64,000 bases of DNA, from the NCBI GenBank assembly GCA_014529385.2, contig CM043953.1, forward strand, positions 61,629,872-61,693,871. Direction: 5' to 3'. Positions 33,408-44,827 of the stretch are shown piece after piece (positions within the stretch are counted from its first letter, which is position 1; each line of letters opens with the position of its first letter). The position numbers were made by a program, and so were the translations under genes. This stretch comes from Adiantum capillus-veneris (lineage: Eukaryota; Streptophyta; Polypodiopsida; Polypodiales; Pteridaceae). A model generated the notes under the pieces. It did not search any database and was not told where the DNA came from. It was given only the letters and a program-made list of their open reading frames with translations.

Positions 33408-34171
33408 TATTAGGAAATAAGACGTAGCTAAATAGATAATTGAGTAGATTACTTAATGGAGAGAGACATATTTATATACACGAGATTATAGAGTAGAGAG
33501 AGAGAGAGAGAGTACACATGATATACATGGTTCACCCAATGTGGGCTACGTCCACGGGAAAGCAGCCACTCAATGGATTTAGTACTTCAAAACAAGAAGT
33601 AGTTTACAAAGGGATTATACCCTTAATGGAGCTCCCGCCTTGCTTCACTCTCACCACCTCACACTCACCTTGTTGCATCAACTTCACACTATGAAATGTG
33701 TGTAGAAATGGCCTCCTTTTATAGGCCAAAAGGGCTGCCCACTCTTATGACAGACAGCCATGTGTAGCCGCCCTTGTGCGAATAAGTCCAAATCGGACCC
33801 TCCAATCCGCCCATGTGTGGCCGCCCTTGAGAAGACAAGTCCGCTTTTGAATTCGGCCACCGGCCACCGGCCATTGACTTCCGACCACCGGCCATCGGCC
33901 ATTGACTACCGGCCACCGGCCAACCGACAGGTTGTTTTCGGACCACTTTCTGGCCGTCGTCCGGCCATAATATTCCGGTGAAAAAAAAAGTCTCGCGGGC
34001 CTCCGTCCCCGAGGCCTTTAAAGTTGCCCCTGATTCTTGTCCGTGAAAATTTTGGTTTCCGGTGAGTGATTTTCCTTCACGCACGATGGCTTCTCCTCAT
34101 AATGGGGACCTTACAAATGTGCGCTTTTACCACAGAAAATTACAAGGGTAAATCAGGCTCCATACTTAACA
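33408..34171 (-). repeat. 5' LTR of the compact copia derivative
   Basis: Homologous to 31535-32270. A CCGGCCACCGGCCATTGACT unit is tandemly repeated near 33858-33922, absent from the other LTR. Confidence 0.88.
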
Positions 34172-34914
34172 GGCATATGGGGAGAGGTACAAGTGCTGCA
34201 ACTAGCAAACTTAGACCAAATTATAGCTAACAGATCCAAAATGTGGTAGTGTGGGGTTAATAATTAGTCATGAACTTGCAATTACAACTACATAAGGGAT
34301 TAGTATACAATGAAACAAATGTGAGAGAATTGAGCGGAAAGAAAATGTTTGCAGTTCTAAGTAAATAGCATAGATCAACTAGTGTCACTAACCAAAAAAA
34401 AAAAAAAAAGAGAAAAGTGTGAGTTGTTTCTTTAGAGTCCTAATTCTGTTTGGCCGCTCGTACGTGCATGTTTCAAATCATCTACACTAAATGTATGCAT
34501 CACGATAGACCAGATAGTACTATATTTTGGGTCTAATTATCCTACTCTATTTATTTATTTATTAATATGTTTTATGTCCTCGACAATCTAATTCAAGGAT
34601 TCCTCCACACCAAAGAACTATGACACAATATACATTGAATTTGGTTCTAAAAAAGCTTTTGTTCTGGTCTTCATTAGCCTAGAGACATCTACTGAGATAA
34701 GAAGGGGTTTGTATGTGCATTTGCAAAATGCTTCAATATATAATGTTAGAAGAGCTTTATTGCCCGGTGGCATCATCCTATTGTCCTAAATATGTATGTA
34801 CCATTCAAATTAAGCACTACAAAAATATCAAACAAAGTTGTAGAGAGAAATTTGAACATTGGATTGGTAAAGGGTCTGAGTGGCTGAGAGATTACAAATT
34901 AATTCATTGGTGAC
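34172..34914. other. AT-rich spacer, no gene seen
   Basis: Contains an A17 run near 34395 and short frames only. Nothing recognised. Confidence 0.5.
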
Positions 34915-35543
34915 TTAGAAGATTGCCCCCGGTGTCAATGATAGCCCTTGCATTTTATCAAAGGCCTCCAGAGCCGCAAAACTATGTCTATGATGGGCAA
35001 AGCAGCTTGCAATAATGGAGCTCCATGAAACCACATCTCTCATTGGCAGGCTTTTAAAAACCTCAATTTCTTGTTGGGGTTCCCCACTTTTGGTAAACAT
35101 GTCAACTAGGGTGTTGCCAATAACAACAATTACAACAACAAAAACAAGATCGCTCACTTTAATTTGCTCATATAGGAGCTTGCAAGCTTTCAAAACACAT
35201 GAGAACATATAGGCGGTGGCCTTAACAAGAGCCGGTTGTTGCATTTTATGATACAACTTCAAAGCTTCAGCCTTCTCTCCGGACCCGTATTAATGAGCTG
35301 AGATAATGGAATGCCGTGACATGAGTGCACCCCAAGAAAGGGTATGCTTTCAAAGACAGTTTTAGCCTCAGGCAGACAATCAACAGAAGAGAAGAACCAA
35401 TTGAGTTGATCAACGAGAGCAGACTCTACATGATGAGAGCTTACCAAAAGAGCATGCACGCATATGGTAGCAGCGACATCGTTTTTCTTGATGCATGCTC
35501 GCAAGAGATTGAAGATAGCCTCGCACGTCTTTCGCTTTCTCAT
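34915..35543 (-). pseudogene. PLS-type PPR pseudogene
   Basis: Two adjacent minus-strand frames. The first (35543-35259) has NLLRACIKKNDVAATICVHA and a PEAKTVFESIP segment; the second (35262-34915) has FSCVLKACKLLYEQI, GNTLVDMFTKSGEP, MRDVVSWSSIIASCFAHHRH and ALEAFDKMQGLSLTPGAI, the P, L and S repeat order of plant organelle RNA-binding PPR proteins. A frameshift separates them near 35260, and a low-complexity valine-rich insert (VVVIVVI) replaces conserved residues. No E, E+ or DYW domain. Flanking DNA is repeat. Different repeats from the 955-1330 relic, so not clearly the same parent gene. Confidence 0.75.
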
Positions 35544-36230
35544 ACGTACTGTTGTTGTAGAAGGTTACTTTTGGAAGATTTGGACCTATCGTCCAGCATC
35601 TTGATTCCCCCGCATAAGATTATTAATACCATCTCTATAAGCAGATAAGAGAATGGAACTTGCAGCAAGTGTGCAGGCGGATAGGCATGCAGTCCGGGAG
35701 TAAGAGACTGGCAGGATTGAAGGAAGTCATTGTTGGCAAGGATGTTTGCTTCGTTTGGCTCAAGTGTCAACTCACACACTCGGTCTGCGAGAAGTCCACT
35801 ACCAGTGCACCATGGTGGATGTCTGGGTGGGCCACAGGATAGGTGAGGGAAATTGGGAGCTGTGGGAATCAAGGCAGCACGACAATCATGCAACTGTTGA
35901 AAGACAAGCGAAACGCTCACTATACTGAGCTACAAATGGAAACGGGAAGGCCAGGTTGCCAAGAACGGCGTGGAGCTAGATGATGGAGTTCTTCTCTGCC
36001 ACAAAGAAGCTTCCATACTTGATGCCAGGCAGCAGGAAGTGAGTGTACTACAGTCGGTAACTCTTGCCACACCTCGCCAGACCAGCTTGCTTGGGCAGCG
36101 CTCGCCAACTGCTATGCCCTTGCGTTTCATGTAGCTGATGATGGGGTTGGTTCATCACAATAGGAAAGAGATGGATGATGAATGAAGAGAGACAGCGAGA
36201 GTTTTGTTCGGCTACATGGCGAGGTGCTGG
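35544..36230. other. Unassigned sequence
   Basis: Frames on both strands up to 126 residues (minus 35540-35920) show no family resemblance. Could include the decayed N-terminal part of the PPR pseudogene. Confidence 0.35.
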
Positions 36231-36960
36231 CTGTTGACAACATGTGTGTATGTGTGTGTGTGTGTGTAAGAGCATAGATGATGAGGGAGACAGCATGTTG
36301 CTGGGAGAGAGAGAGAGGCAAAAGCGGGGTGTCGAACGGAGGCATGCCTTAAGTGAGGGAGAGAAGCAGGACGATAAGGGTGGGTTGGCAGACGATCACA
36401 GCCGCAAAGTAGTGGTTGGAGACTGGGAATGAGAGAACCACTGCATGGGAGTGGTTGGCGACCGGAGAGAGAGGCAGATACATGGTGGTGAACCAGCGAA
36501 AGAGAGAGATATTGAGATGGGGTGTGTGTGTGTGTGTGTGTGTCAGTTTGGTGGTTGGCCCAGCAAAAAGGGTGGCGGCTTGACAAGCAGGAAGAGGGTG
36601 TGAGAGAGAGAGAAGGTTCAGTTGTCGCAGGAGTAATGGGTGGTAGGGAGAGAGTGAAAGAGAGTTCGAGTTTGCATGGCGGTTCCTGGCATGCATCCAG
36701 CAACTGAGGAGGGAGAGAGAGAGAGAGAGTGAGTGGACGACTGGCAGCTACCTGCATGTCTCTCCGTTAAAAAAAAATGGTGTGAGTTACTTGTAATTGC
36801 TGGCGTATGCATGTCGTTAGAGAAACAGTGGCGTATGCATGTCAGCAGTGACGCTTGCCAGGCTATGGGGATGGCTACGCCAAAGTATGAGTATGGATGG
36901 GCAGCGACTGTCGTAGCCTGGTCAATGGTGTCTCAAGGCGTCTACAGCTGCAGATGATGT
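36231..36960. repeat. GT and GA microsatellite cluster
   Basis: GT tracts near 36243-36268 and 36521-36542 and GA-rich runs to about 36730. Long minus-strand frames here (for example 36212-36757) are translations of simple sequence and are not treated as genes. Confidence 0.7.
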
Positions 36961-37723
36961 GGCATGGCTATTCTCGAGCCTTTCCCATTTTATTTTATGT
37001 TTTTTAATATTCCCTTCTTTTCTAATTAAAACCCGAGCTCTTGAGATCCAGGCCCTCTTCATAGCATCGAACTCAATGGTCTCCAACTTGCCAGAAGCAA
37101 AAGAACCACCTCGACACTATGTGCCAGGTGGAGTATTGATTATCGAAATTCCCACCCGATCGGCTATTTTGATCATCTTCTGTTGGGGGCGTGGCAATTA
37201 AATTTTTTTTCTACTCTTGTCTCTTCTCCTTCATCTTATACTTGCATGATCCTACTTGCTCTACTTGTCGTTCATCTTGGACATAGTTGCACAATTCTGG
37301 ACACGATTCAAAGGTCTCTTCTGATTATTACTACAACAAATCGCCTTAATTTCTTCTTCCACTTGTTTTCCAGCTCTATAAACTTTTATTAAGTCTTGAT
37401 GATCGCGGTCTCATGTGCTCTCATATTCTCTTTGTACTCACAAAATAAAAAATAAAAAAAATTACCACTATTGTAGAAACTAAAGCCTCTAATTAATCAT
37501 CGTGCCATTACTACGGGTCCTTCAACACTCAATTTCACGATTCTAGCTATCTTATTCGAGTTACTTAAAATTCTAATTTGATGAGGGATTGACCTTAACT
37601 ATCCTAAAATTAATTAACTTTTTTGTGAAAATCATGCGTATGGAAAAGGAACAGGCTAATAAATTTAGATGATTGCACTTAGCTTTCGTCTGATTATCTG
37701 AATCTTCAATATTTGGAGCGTAG
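36961..37723. other. AT-rich spacer, no gene seen
   Basis: Short frames only. It lies in the internal position of the minus-strand LTR remnant whose primer site is at 37724, but no gag or pol motif is found. Confidence 0.4.
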
Positions 37724-37740
37724 CCTTGGCTCTGATACCA
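37724..37740 (-). other. Initiator-tRNA-Met primer-binding site
   Basis: The complement reads TGGTATCAGAGCCAAGG, a perfect plant copia primer site, directly next to an LTR-like end beginning TGTTACAAC at 37742. Confidence 0.8.
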
Positions 37741-37741
37741 C

Positions 37742-38201
37742 TGTTACAACGGGAGCGCGGAGAGCCCTGCAAAATACCAGTACTATATACTATAGAGGAT
37801 GAAACACACGAAATTGCATACCTGGCAACCATCCTTGCACATAATCAAGCTGCACACGAGCAAAGACAGACAAAGAGGGAGATAGAGTGAGAGAGCACGT
37901 GCAGGCGCACCTCCTAGAGCGGAGTGCTACGTAGCACGATCAGCGAGAAGAGAGGAGAGAAGAGAAGAATAAGACGACGCTCAGTGCAATCTCCCCCCGT
38001 GCAAGAGTGACCATTTCCCTCTTGCACGTATTTCATTTATAGATTTCTTGAATGGTCAAATTGAGTACAAACTGGCCGGTCGGTCATAAATGGCCAAAGC
38101 TCATAAAAGAGCACTTGAATAATAAAATGTACAATGTATATACTTTCATTCGCATAGGCCTAGCTCGGTCCCAGTCTTTTCCACATGTCAGCTGCAACAA
38201 A
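37742..38201 (-). repeat. Probable LTR of a minus-strand copia remnant
   Basis: The left end TGTTACAACGGG abuts the primer site. A plausible other end is GCTGCAACA at 38193-38201, giving 460 bp with inverted TGTTG/CAACA-type ends. No second LTR is found in the window, so the length is uncertain. Confidence 0.5.
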
Positions 38202-38860
38202 TAATAAAATATCAATTCCATAACACTTGGCCTCTCTTCAATTATGGCACAATATTGATCCATACCACTCTTGATATATATGAGCAGCTTGCTCATTCTC
38301 AAAGCAATATTTCAAGTGAAAAAGTTATTGGGTTGGTGCAAGATGCGATGGTGACGCTCCCATTTTGGTCTCTTCTTTTGGTTCCCTTAGTCATATAGTG
38401 ATATGATCTCTCCGACAAAGTGTCAGAAAGACTCTCTTATGAGATTATCTCTAAGGTGGGTATGGTCCTTTGGTTGACACTACCCTCCATGGAGATATGG
38501 CTAACTTGGTCTCTATTGCTAGAGCTTCTATTCTAATACAATTTGCCTGACCACAAATAAATCAAGAAAACAAATCTTACAAAATCCTAACCTTTTACCT
38601 TTATGGTGCATTTAGTCCCTTAACCAAGGAAAACTCCTTGCAAGTACTCTCATCCGTTGAATCTATACAAGATTCACTTGGTCACTATAGCCTTACAGTC
38701 ACTAGGTTAGTCATGATCTACCAAAATTATAATTTTGTCGAACTTTTGACACAACTCCTATTTTTTCTTGCAATTTGCACAATACACCTCCAAATTGAAT
38801 TTTGAAAATACCATTGTGATCACCAAGACTAGGGCTAGCTCTGTTATCAATCTAATATTT
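38202..38860. other. Unassigned sequence
   Basis: AT-rich, short frames only, nothing recognised. Confidence 0.4.
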
Positions 38861-39830
38861 TTTTTGTGTCAAGGGGTCATGGATCACGATCCATGTACCT
38901 ATAGTCAAAATTTTTTGATTTTTGATATAGAGGGTTCTTGTAGTATCTTGACAATTGCTACGTGACTTTTAGATGATTTGATGAACTTAAGTCCCCTCCA
39001 AAAAGTCACTTGACCAGTCTATTTTGCAGATTTTGGTCTTGATTTTTTTGGCTTGTTTTGAGTCTCCTTTGACTGTATTTGCTATCCTTGTTTTGGTAAA
39101 AAATGTTTCTTTTGGTCAATGCTACTTATCTCTAAAGTTACAGCCCCAAAATATAGCAAGGGGTCATGGATCCCGATCCATGTTCCTCCATGTCTAGACG
39201 TAGAACTTGGTTAGATGATTACTTGAAGTATGTGGTATTCACCTTTCCACTTATTTTTGGATTTGAATCCCTTTTGCCTTGACAAGGTTCAAGTTTTGTT
39301 TGCTTATGATTGACTGACAACTTGTTTTTGGGTGTTTTAGTCAACTTTTTGTGGTTTTTTTTCTTTGAAGGTCTTCATAATAGCCGTTCCAAATGGTATG
39401 AGCTTCTCAGTGGCCAAATCTCAATGTCAAATGTTAAAGGGGGTCATAGATCGTGATCCATGTTCCACTGCATGTGGACATGAAATTTTGTCAGCTATAT
39501 ACTCTAACCATTTATAAGTCATACTTTCACTTCTTTTTGAATTTGAATACCAAAAAGTAAAAAATTCCCAAGTTTAGTCTATTTCCAAGGTTCTTTGTGT
39601 TCTTAGATGTGGCTGAGGTTTTCTGTCATTTTTTTCACCAAAAGTGTGTAGGTGGAGCTTTGGAATCACTTTGGACTAAGTGGTATCAGTTCCTGCCAAA
39701 AATGTTACAAGGGGTCATGGATCGCGATCTAGGTTCTTGCAGCAATATGCATGGAGCTTTGCAAATTCACTCTCTCTGGTTTGGTTATGTGCTTTTGCAC
39801 TTATTTCTTAGTTTTGACTAGCTTTGGAGT
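38861..39830. repeat. Tandem repeat of about 280 bp with a palindromic core
   Basis: A GGGGTCATGGATCnCGATCC core recurs at about 38871, 39160, 39441 and 39711, so periods are about 289, 281 and 270. Each core contains an imperfect palindrome such as ATGGATCACGATCCAT. Intervening sequence is diverged but shares landmarks (TTTTGGT tracts, GACTTTTAGATG or equivalents). Confidence 0.75.
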
Positions 39831-40790
39831 TATTACCATCAAATTTCCAGAATTTCATAGTTTATGATCATTTCAGCTAAAATATTGTTTTCGAGAGTTT
39901 TTGCCATGATTTTTCAGCACAATTTGAGGGTAATAGTTTCTGCTTACCCTACTCCTAAGTCCTAAAATAAAACATACAAGAAAAACAATTTAAAGCTGAA
40001 CAAAAAACAAAGCAGCACTCTGAAAGTAATGAAGAAAATCAAAGAATGAAATTCTTTTGGCTATCTCACTCACAACCTTCTTACCTCTCAAGAATCTACA
40101 CCCATGGCTCAAAGTGGTTAATGATAGAGAGTAATGGAATGGGTCTAATATTGCAGGATTGTGGAGAGTAGCTCCTTTCAGACTTCTTATGGCTCAATAA
40201 TTGTAAAGCCTTAGGTAAGTCTAAAAAGACCCCATTAAAGACATATTTGCGAATTTTGGAAATTTTTCAAGTCCCATTTTTTATAATGCTACTTGCAAAC
40301 TTAACATTGTTGTGCAGTTTGATCTATCATCTATTTACAGGCACACTCTATTCAATTTCCTTTTTATTTAGATGGCACTTTCATTTTGACATACTTAAAG
40401 CTATTTGAAAAGCCCATCACTTTATAATATTCTCTAAATAATGTGATGAACTCTCCTCTAGTCATAATATAACAAGGACTTTAGGGCACTTGGAGGTCAA
40501 CTAGAAGGAGTTCGGTGCTTGTTAATAAGTTCAATTTAGGGCACTTGGATGTCTATAGGAAGGAGTTAGATGCTTGTTATCCCAATAAAATAACTCCTCT
40601 TAAAACAAGTTTTTCGGATACAAAGTTAAGAATATGTTGAAATTAGTGGCCTTTTTAGAGGGAAAAAACATGCATTTCGTTTCAGTTAGAAATGAAAAAA
40701 TGCATTTATACATGGAAGCCAAGCTACCGAGCGTAGAGTTTTTTATATGACAAGCACTTTCAAAAATACTGAGTCTCTATCATCATGGCA
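39831..40790. other. AT-rich spacer, no gene seen
   Basis: Contains a short local duplication (AAGGAGTTCGGTGCTTGTTA at 40506 against AAGGAGTTAGATGCTTGTTA at 40561). No other feature. Confidence 0.45.
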
Positions 40791-40799
40791 TGTACGAAT

Positions 40800-41130
40800 A
40801 AGGTGTGCACGCTCGAACTTAAGTACAAGCCTTTACATCAGGTTCAAACTAAAGTTCGAAGCTCTAACATGGCTAGGTACAAAAATGGTAGAAGCTAAAC
40901 CCCTACCAAATAGAAGAAGACGTGGAGGCTCGAACTTAAGTTCGAGCCTCTACCATTGGTAGATACAAAAATGATAGGGGCTAAACCTTTAACAATAAAA
41001 GAAGGCATGGAGGCTCGAACTTAAGTTCGAACCCCTACCTTTGCTAGGTACAAAAAGGGTAGAGACTAAACCCATGAGGAATAGGAGTGGAGGCTTGAAC
41101 TTGAGTTCAAATCTCTACCCTTGCTAGATA
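40800..41130. repeat. Tandem array with a 22-bp palindrome
   Basis: Four units; the best palindrome (22 bp, centred on CTTAAG) starts at 40927 and 41012, with diverged versions near 40808 and 41092, so the period is about 80-85 bp in the clear part. Each is followed by a GCTAGGTACAAAAA-like block. Such subterminal palindromes are known in CACTA elements, but ownership is not shown. Confidence 0.75.
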
Positions 41131-41146
41131 CAAAAAGAGAAATATG

Positions 41147-41172
41147 AGAGTGAGAGAGAGAGAGAGAGAGTT
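41147..41172. repeat. GA microsatellite
   Basis: Short (GA)n run following the palindrome array. Confidence 0.8.
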
Positions 41173-41627
41173 GGCTTCTACTAGAAATATCTTGCTAGCA
41201 TTGTGCCTTCCAAGTGCTTTGATCGCCTATAGCGCTTGCTCACAAACGTTTGTCGTAGATGGATAAATTTTTTTTTGTCACCATGAGATAGTGTGACTCA
41301 AGTAGTTCAACATGATCCATTCACAAAGAGGAATCTCTCATCATGATAAACTTCTAGGTATGATTCGTGCTTGGTGTTATCCATTCGGTGCTTGGTGTTA
41401 TCCATTCGCAAAGAGACTTTAAAGTGGCTTTCAATTTGTGATTGTCCTCGAGTTGATGTGTCTTTAGCTCTTACGTGCTATAGCGTGAATGGTTTGTATG
41501 GAAATGGAAGACTTAAAATATTACAAATGTGATTGAATCGTAGAATAGTATTGAGTATAGTGCACTAGAAATGGAAGTAGAGGAAGGGAAGAAGATGGCA
41601 CAGCAGGCGTAGCAGGTCGGCTTTCCA

Positions 41628-42075
41628 GTGGAGGTGGTCGAAGACAGGCTCGTTAGGCCTAGCTCCAACTCGCATGAGTGGCTGCCGACTCTATCCCCTT
41701 GCGATACCCTCAAGCGCCATGTCAACTACACCTGTAGGCTCCACCACACAGGATGTCTTTGCAGTCCAGGTACGTTGGTGGAAGACGGGCTCATTAGGCC
41801 TAGCTCCAACTTGCATGATGAGTAGATGCCCTCCCTCCCTACCTACCTCCCTACAATGTCTCCATGCGCCATGTCGACTACACGCTCAGGCTCTGATGCA
41901 CAAGGCTGCACCGCATGACAGGATTCTTTTTGAGAGAGTATCTATGAAGAAGCTCGCAGATGATCCAATTCGTGACTACCCTCAATCTGGTGTGCCTTAT
42001 ATGAGCTTCTGTAGATAGAAGCTCTTGTATGCTATCACCAAGCAAACAGAGGCTATAGATGCACAAGGCTTCTCA
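41628..42075. repeat. Diverged tandem duplication, about 145-155 bp
   Basis: TTAGGCCTAGCTCCAACT occurs at about 41654 and 41798, GCGCCATGTC at 41714 and 41868, and GATGCACAAGGCT at about 41898 and 42059. The frames across it show no known protein. Confidence 0.65.
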
Positions 42076-43640
42076 GCATGATAGACTTCTCTCCGCGCGA
42101 CTAATAAACAATAAGGAAACAAAATCGGCAATCCACACAGCCTGCTATACCTTGTGGCATCTCGCAGAAGTAGGAAGAGGGTGCATCATGCAGTCCGCAC
42201 CCTCTGTGAATAGGAAGAGCCTTCTTGGAAACGGGAATTTTGGACGCACAACCCGATGAGACGCTTGAGTCACCTCGGTGAGGCATGGGAAGCTGAGGCA
42301 CCTCGGTGAGGAGGTATCAGAAGGCTGGAAATCTGGAGTAGTGACGGCATGCCTCGCTCTCGGCCGTCATATTTGCCGACCGTCGTGTTTGAAATTCAAA
42401 TTAAAGCGAACTCGCATCACATTTGCATATCATTTACCTTTATGCATCCCTAATATTTTGTTTATGTTTTGAAAAGGCTCTCGACCTCAAGTTCGAATGA
42501 GCAAGCCTCACGGTAGGTTCAAAGTGCCCATGTGTCGCATGCCAACTCAAGCTTCTTCATGTCACTGCAGTCCACACAAGTGTCCAAGGCTCAATTTTTG
42601 CCAATACACAAAGTTGAAACAACAAATCAAAAGTAAGGACTTGGCAACATCACCACTCTGAAAAGCTATAGATTGTGAGATCAACGACCACGCGTGTTTT
42701 CTATTGATAGAGGCCTTGGGCATAGTTCAATCCTGGGGGTTCATGCCGTTCGAGCTTGTGGGAGGTCTAAGAAAGAAACAAATGGTGCTCCTTGAATCAC
42801 TTATTGCCTTGTTAGAAGAATGACCCTGCATGGACCCTAGTTTCACACAGTCTGAAACCTGTCTTAGAAGCATGCTTTCGTCTTTCAACTACAAGAGTAT
42901 CATGTGGCCTTGGACTCTAGAATTCGAGAGTATGCTCTAGACTTTGGACACTTCACTCTAGAGTGCTTATACAATGGGCCTTAATATCAAGTTTGAGATA
43001 GAAGATCGATTCTTGTCACAACAATTTGGTTCTAAACACCATCAGGATTGCAATGTGGATTTTTGTCATCAATAAAAATGTCTACATTGTGTAGAATCTA
43101 ATCCCCAGGACTCTATATTGTAACACTTCTTCATTTTTCTTTGTTAGCATGACAAGGATAGCAACATGGTTGAATACCATGTACATACTCAACCTAGAGT
43201 TTGGGCTTGCAGTTTTGTTTTGACACAATGTCTACTCCTAGAGAATTATACTTGAGGACGAAGGTTTACAAGTAGTCATTTCTGAACAAGTTTGTAGTTA
43301 TGAGACTCAAAAGCTTAAGGTCACATGTGATTTTTCTAGTCCATGCAAACCACTAAAAGCATCATACAAACACAATGAGCATCCTAAAACATTGTTTACC
43401 TCTCCTCAAGAAATAGAGAACAAAAAAAAATTGTCCCATCTTTGTGCATTTTTTCCATAATTCCTAAATATGTGTTATTATTAAATCCAAAGCTCTCGAG
43501 GTTTTCACCATATCCCACATAGTGGGCTCAAAAAAATCGATAATAGATCCCAGTCCCTCTTACCATAATATAATAAACAAAATCAACCATTTATAGGCTA
43601 CTTAAGGACCTCTCTTCTTAAGCAAGAAAAGAGAAACCAA
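42076..43640. other. Unassigned sequence
   Basis: Includes two CACCTCGGTGAGG blocks (about 42270 and 42300). No gene or terminal repeat recognised. Confidence 0.4.
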
Positions 43641-43642
43641 AT

Positions 43643-43654
43643 GCTCTCATACCA
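43643..43654 (-). other. Primer-binding-site remnant
   Basis: The complement reads TGGTATGAGAGC, one mismatch to the initiator-tRNA-Met site, next to an LTR-like end TGTAATGG. Confidence 0.6.
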
Positions 43655-44060
43655 ATGTAATGGAAATGGCCTTTTAACTTTGACAATAATTGAGGATTTT
43701 TGTGGAGCGGATCCCCCCTACAATAGGCATTTGTATTATAGTTTCTCCCATCAGGAGAGACTTCTTACAATACAAACTTTGTGTTCCTTGTGACCTAGGT
43801 GATGCAATGAAGATGGAAATCTTCATTCATCATGAGCATAACATAAACTTTGTAGAAAGCAGTAAATGTCCCAAGCCTCAGTCCCAAGACCTCAAACACA
43901 TTCGAAGGTGGAGAGAGCTAGCAGGGAAGAGGAAGAAGAAACATTTCATATGACAGAGAATTAGTTTCTCACTTATCATAACTCTTCTTGCTAGCATACA
44001 TAATAGCATAGTAATGAAGATGGAGAAGATGACAAGCTTAAGCATTGAAGCATGGATCTT
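43655..44060 (-). repeat. LTR remnant, related to 59380-59800
   Basis: Shares TGTAATGGAAATGG, AATACAA(A/G)CTTTGTGTTCC and GTCCCAAGACCTCAAACAC with the segment at 59380-59800. Adjacent primer-site remnant places the internal region to the left. No pol sequence found. Confidence 0.55.
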
Positions 44061-44405
44061 GATTGGATTTTCATTCCATAGCCAAGAGTGTTGGTGTAGG
44101 CTCTCAACCTCTCTACTTTCTTGGAGAAGGAGAGGGAGCTCTTGCACTTTGCACAATGCCCAATGAGAGTGTGTGTGATTTTGTGTGGGAGAGTATACCC
44201 CTCAAGAATGCCCCCTACTTGCTTTTCTCGACCCCCTATTCTAGCACAAGCTTAAAGCTCGTTGGACCTCTACAAGCCTCGCCAATCGCATGAAGGATGC
44301 ATACCAAGCAAGCATGCTAGCCTTGGAGCAAGTGTCCCCCTTTCCCCTTTGAGAGAGAGGACTTGATAAATGCAAAATAAATTAATTAAAATTACTTGAT
44401 TATCA

Positions 44406-44657
44406 TTAGATCCTTTGGGAGGCTAGGGGCTTGACATGTGTCCTACTTGCCTCTTGGGAAAGGGGTGCCCTTTGGGAAAGAGAGTGGTCAAGCAACCACC
44501 CCCCCTTCTTGCATGGCTCGCCCGCTCCTTGTAGGGATATTCTTTGACTTTTGTGACACCTCAAACACCGCACGTCAAACAAGTAGACAAAAAATCCTCT
44601 ATAGTCGATCCTCAAAATCTCTTGTAGTGTGCCGAAGTAAGTGAGTTCTGCCACCAC
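44406..44657 (-). pseudogene. DUF4216-like C-terminal block of the CACTA transposase
   Basis: The minus-strand frame has ELTYFGTLQEILRIDYRGFF and VYLFDVRC, the pattern of the DUF4216 domain found after DUF4218 in many plant tnp2 proteins. The remaining residues are unlike the family and the frame then ends. The domain's role is unknown. Confidence 0.6.
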
Positions 44658-44827
44658 AGGATCTGCATCAGAGGATCGTCGTCGACTAGACTATTCAAAT
44701 TTTGCCATGATTCCACAATCTTGAGTAAAACGCTTTTTGTCGATCAGTTCCACCCTCAAATGTCGACCTTTACACCATGCTGCTGTGTATGACTTATACT
44801 ACAACCAACATGATTATGAGTGGCCGT

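Larger units (their letters stand above)
31535..34171 (-). mobile_element. Compact Ty1/copia deletion derivative
   Basis: Two LTRs of about 740-765 bp (31535-32270, 33408-34171) flank only 1.1 kb. On the minus strand the 5' LTR starts TGTTAAG and is followed by an initiator-tRNA-Met primer site (33395-33405). The reading frame of the RT begins within a few bases of that site. The polypurine tract AAGTGGGAGAT (complement of 32271-32281) precedes the 3' LTR. Gag, protease, integrase and the N-terminal half of RT are missing. LTR similarity is high, with a few short indels. It lies just beyond the right LTR of the 28-31 kb element. Confidence 0.88.

Noticed and set aside
34815-34825. Left CACTA terminus (CACTACAAAAA)
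   Set aside because: The preceding bases AAG do not match the GTT beyond the right terminus, and subterminal GAGCGTCGC motifs are absent.
36212-36757. 181-residue minus-strand frame
   Set aside because: Ser/Leu/His-Thr-rich translation of GA and GT simple repeats; no family resemblance.
37724-37740. tRNA gene
   Set aside because: Only the 3' complement of tRNA-Met is present, as expected for a primer site; no A/B box or cloverleaf. The same holds for 33390 and 63487.
44618-44628. CACTACAAGAG on the minus strand as another CACTA end
   Set aside because: It lies within the DUF4216-like coding block and has no subterminal repeats.
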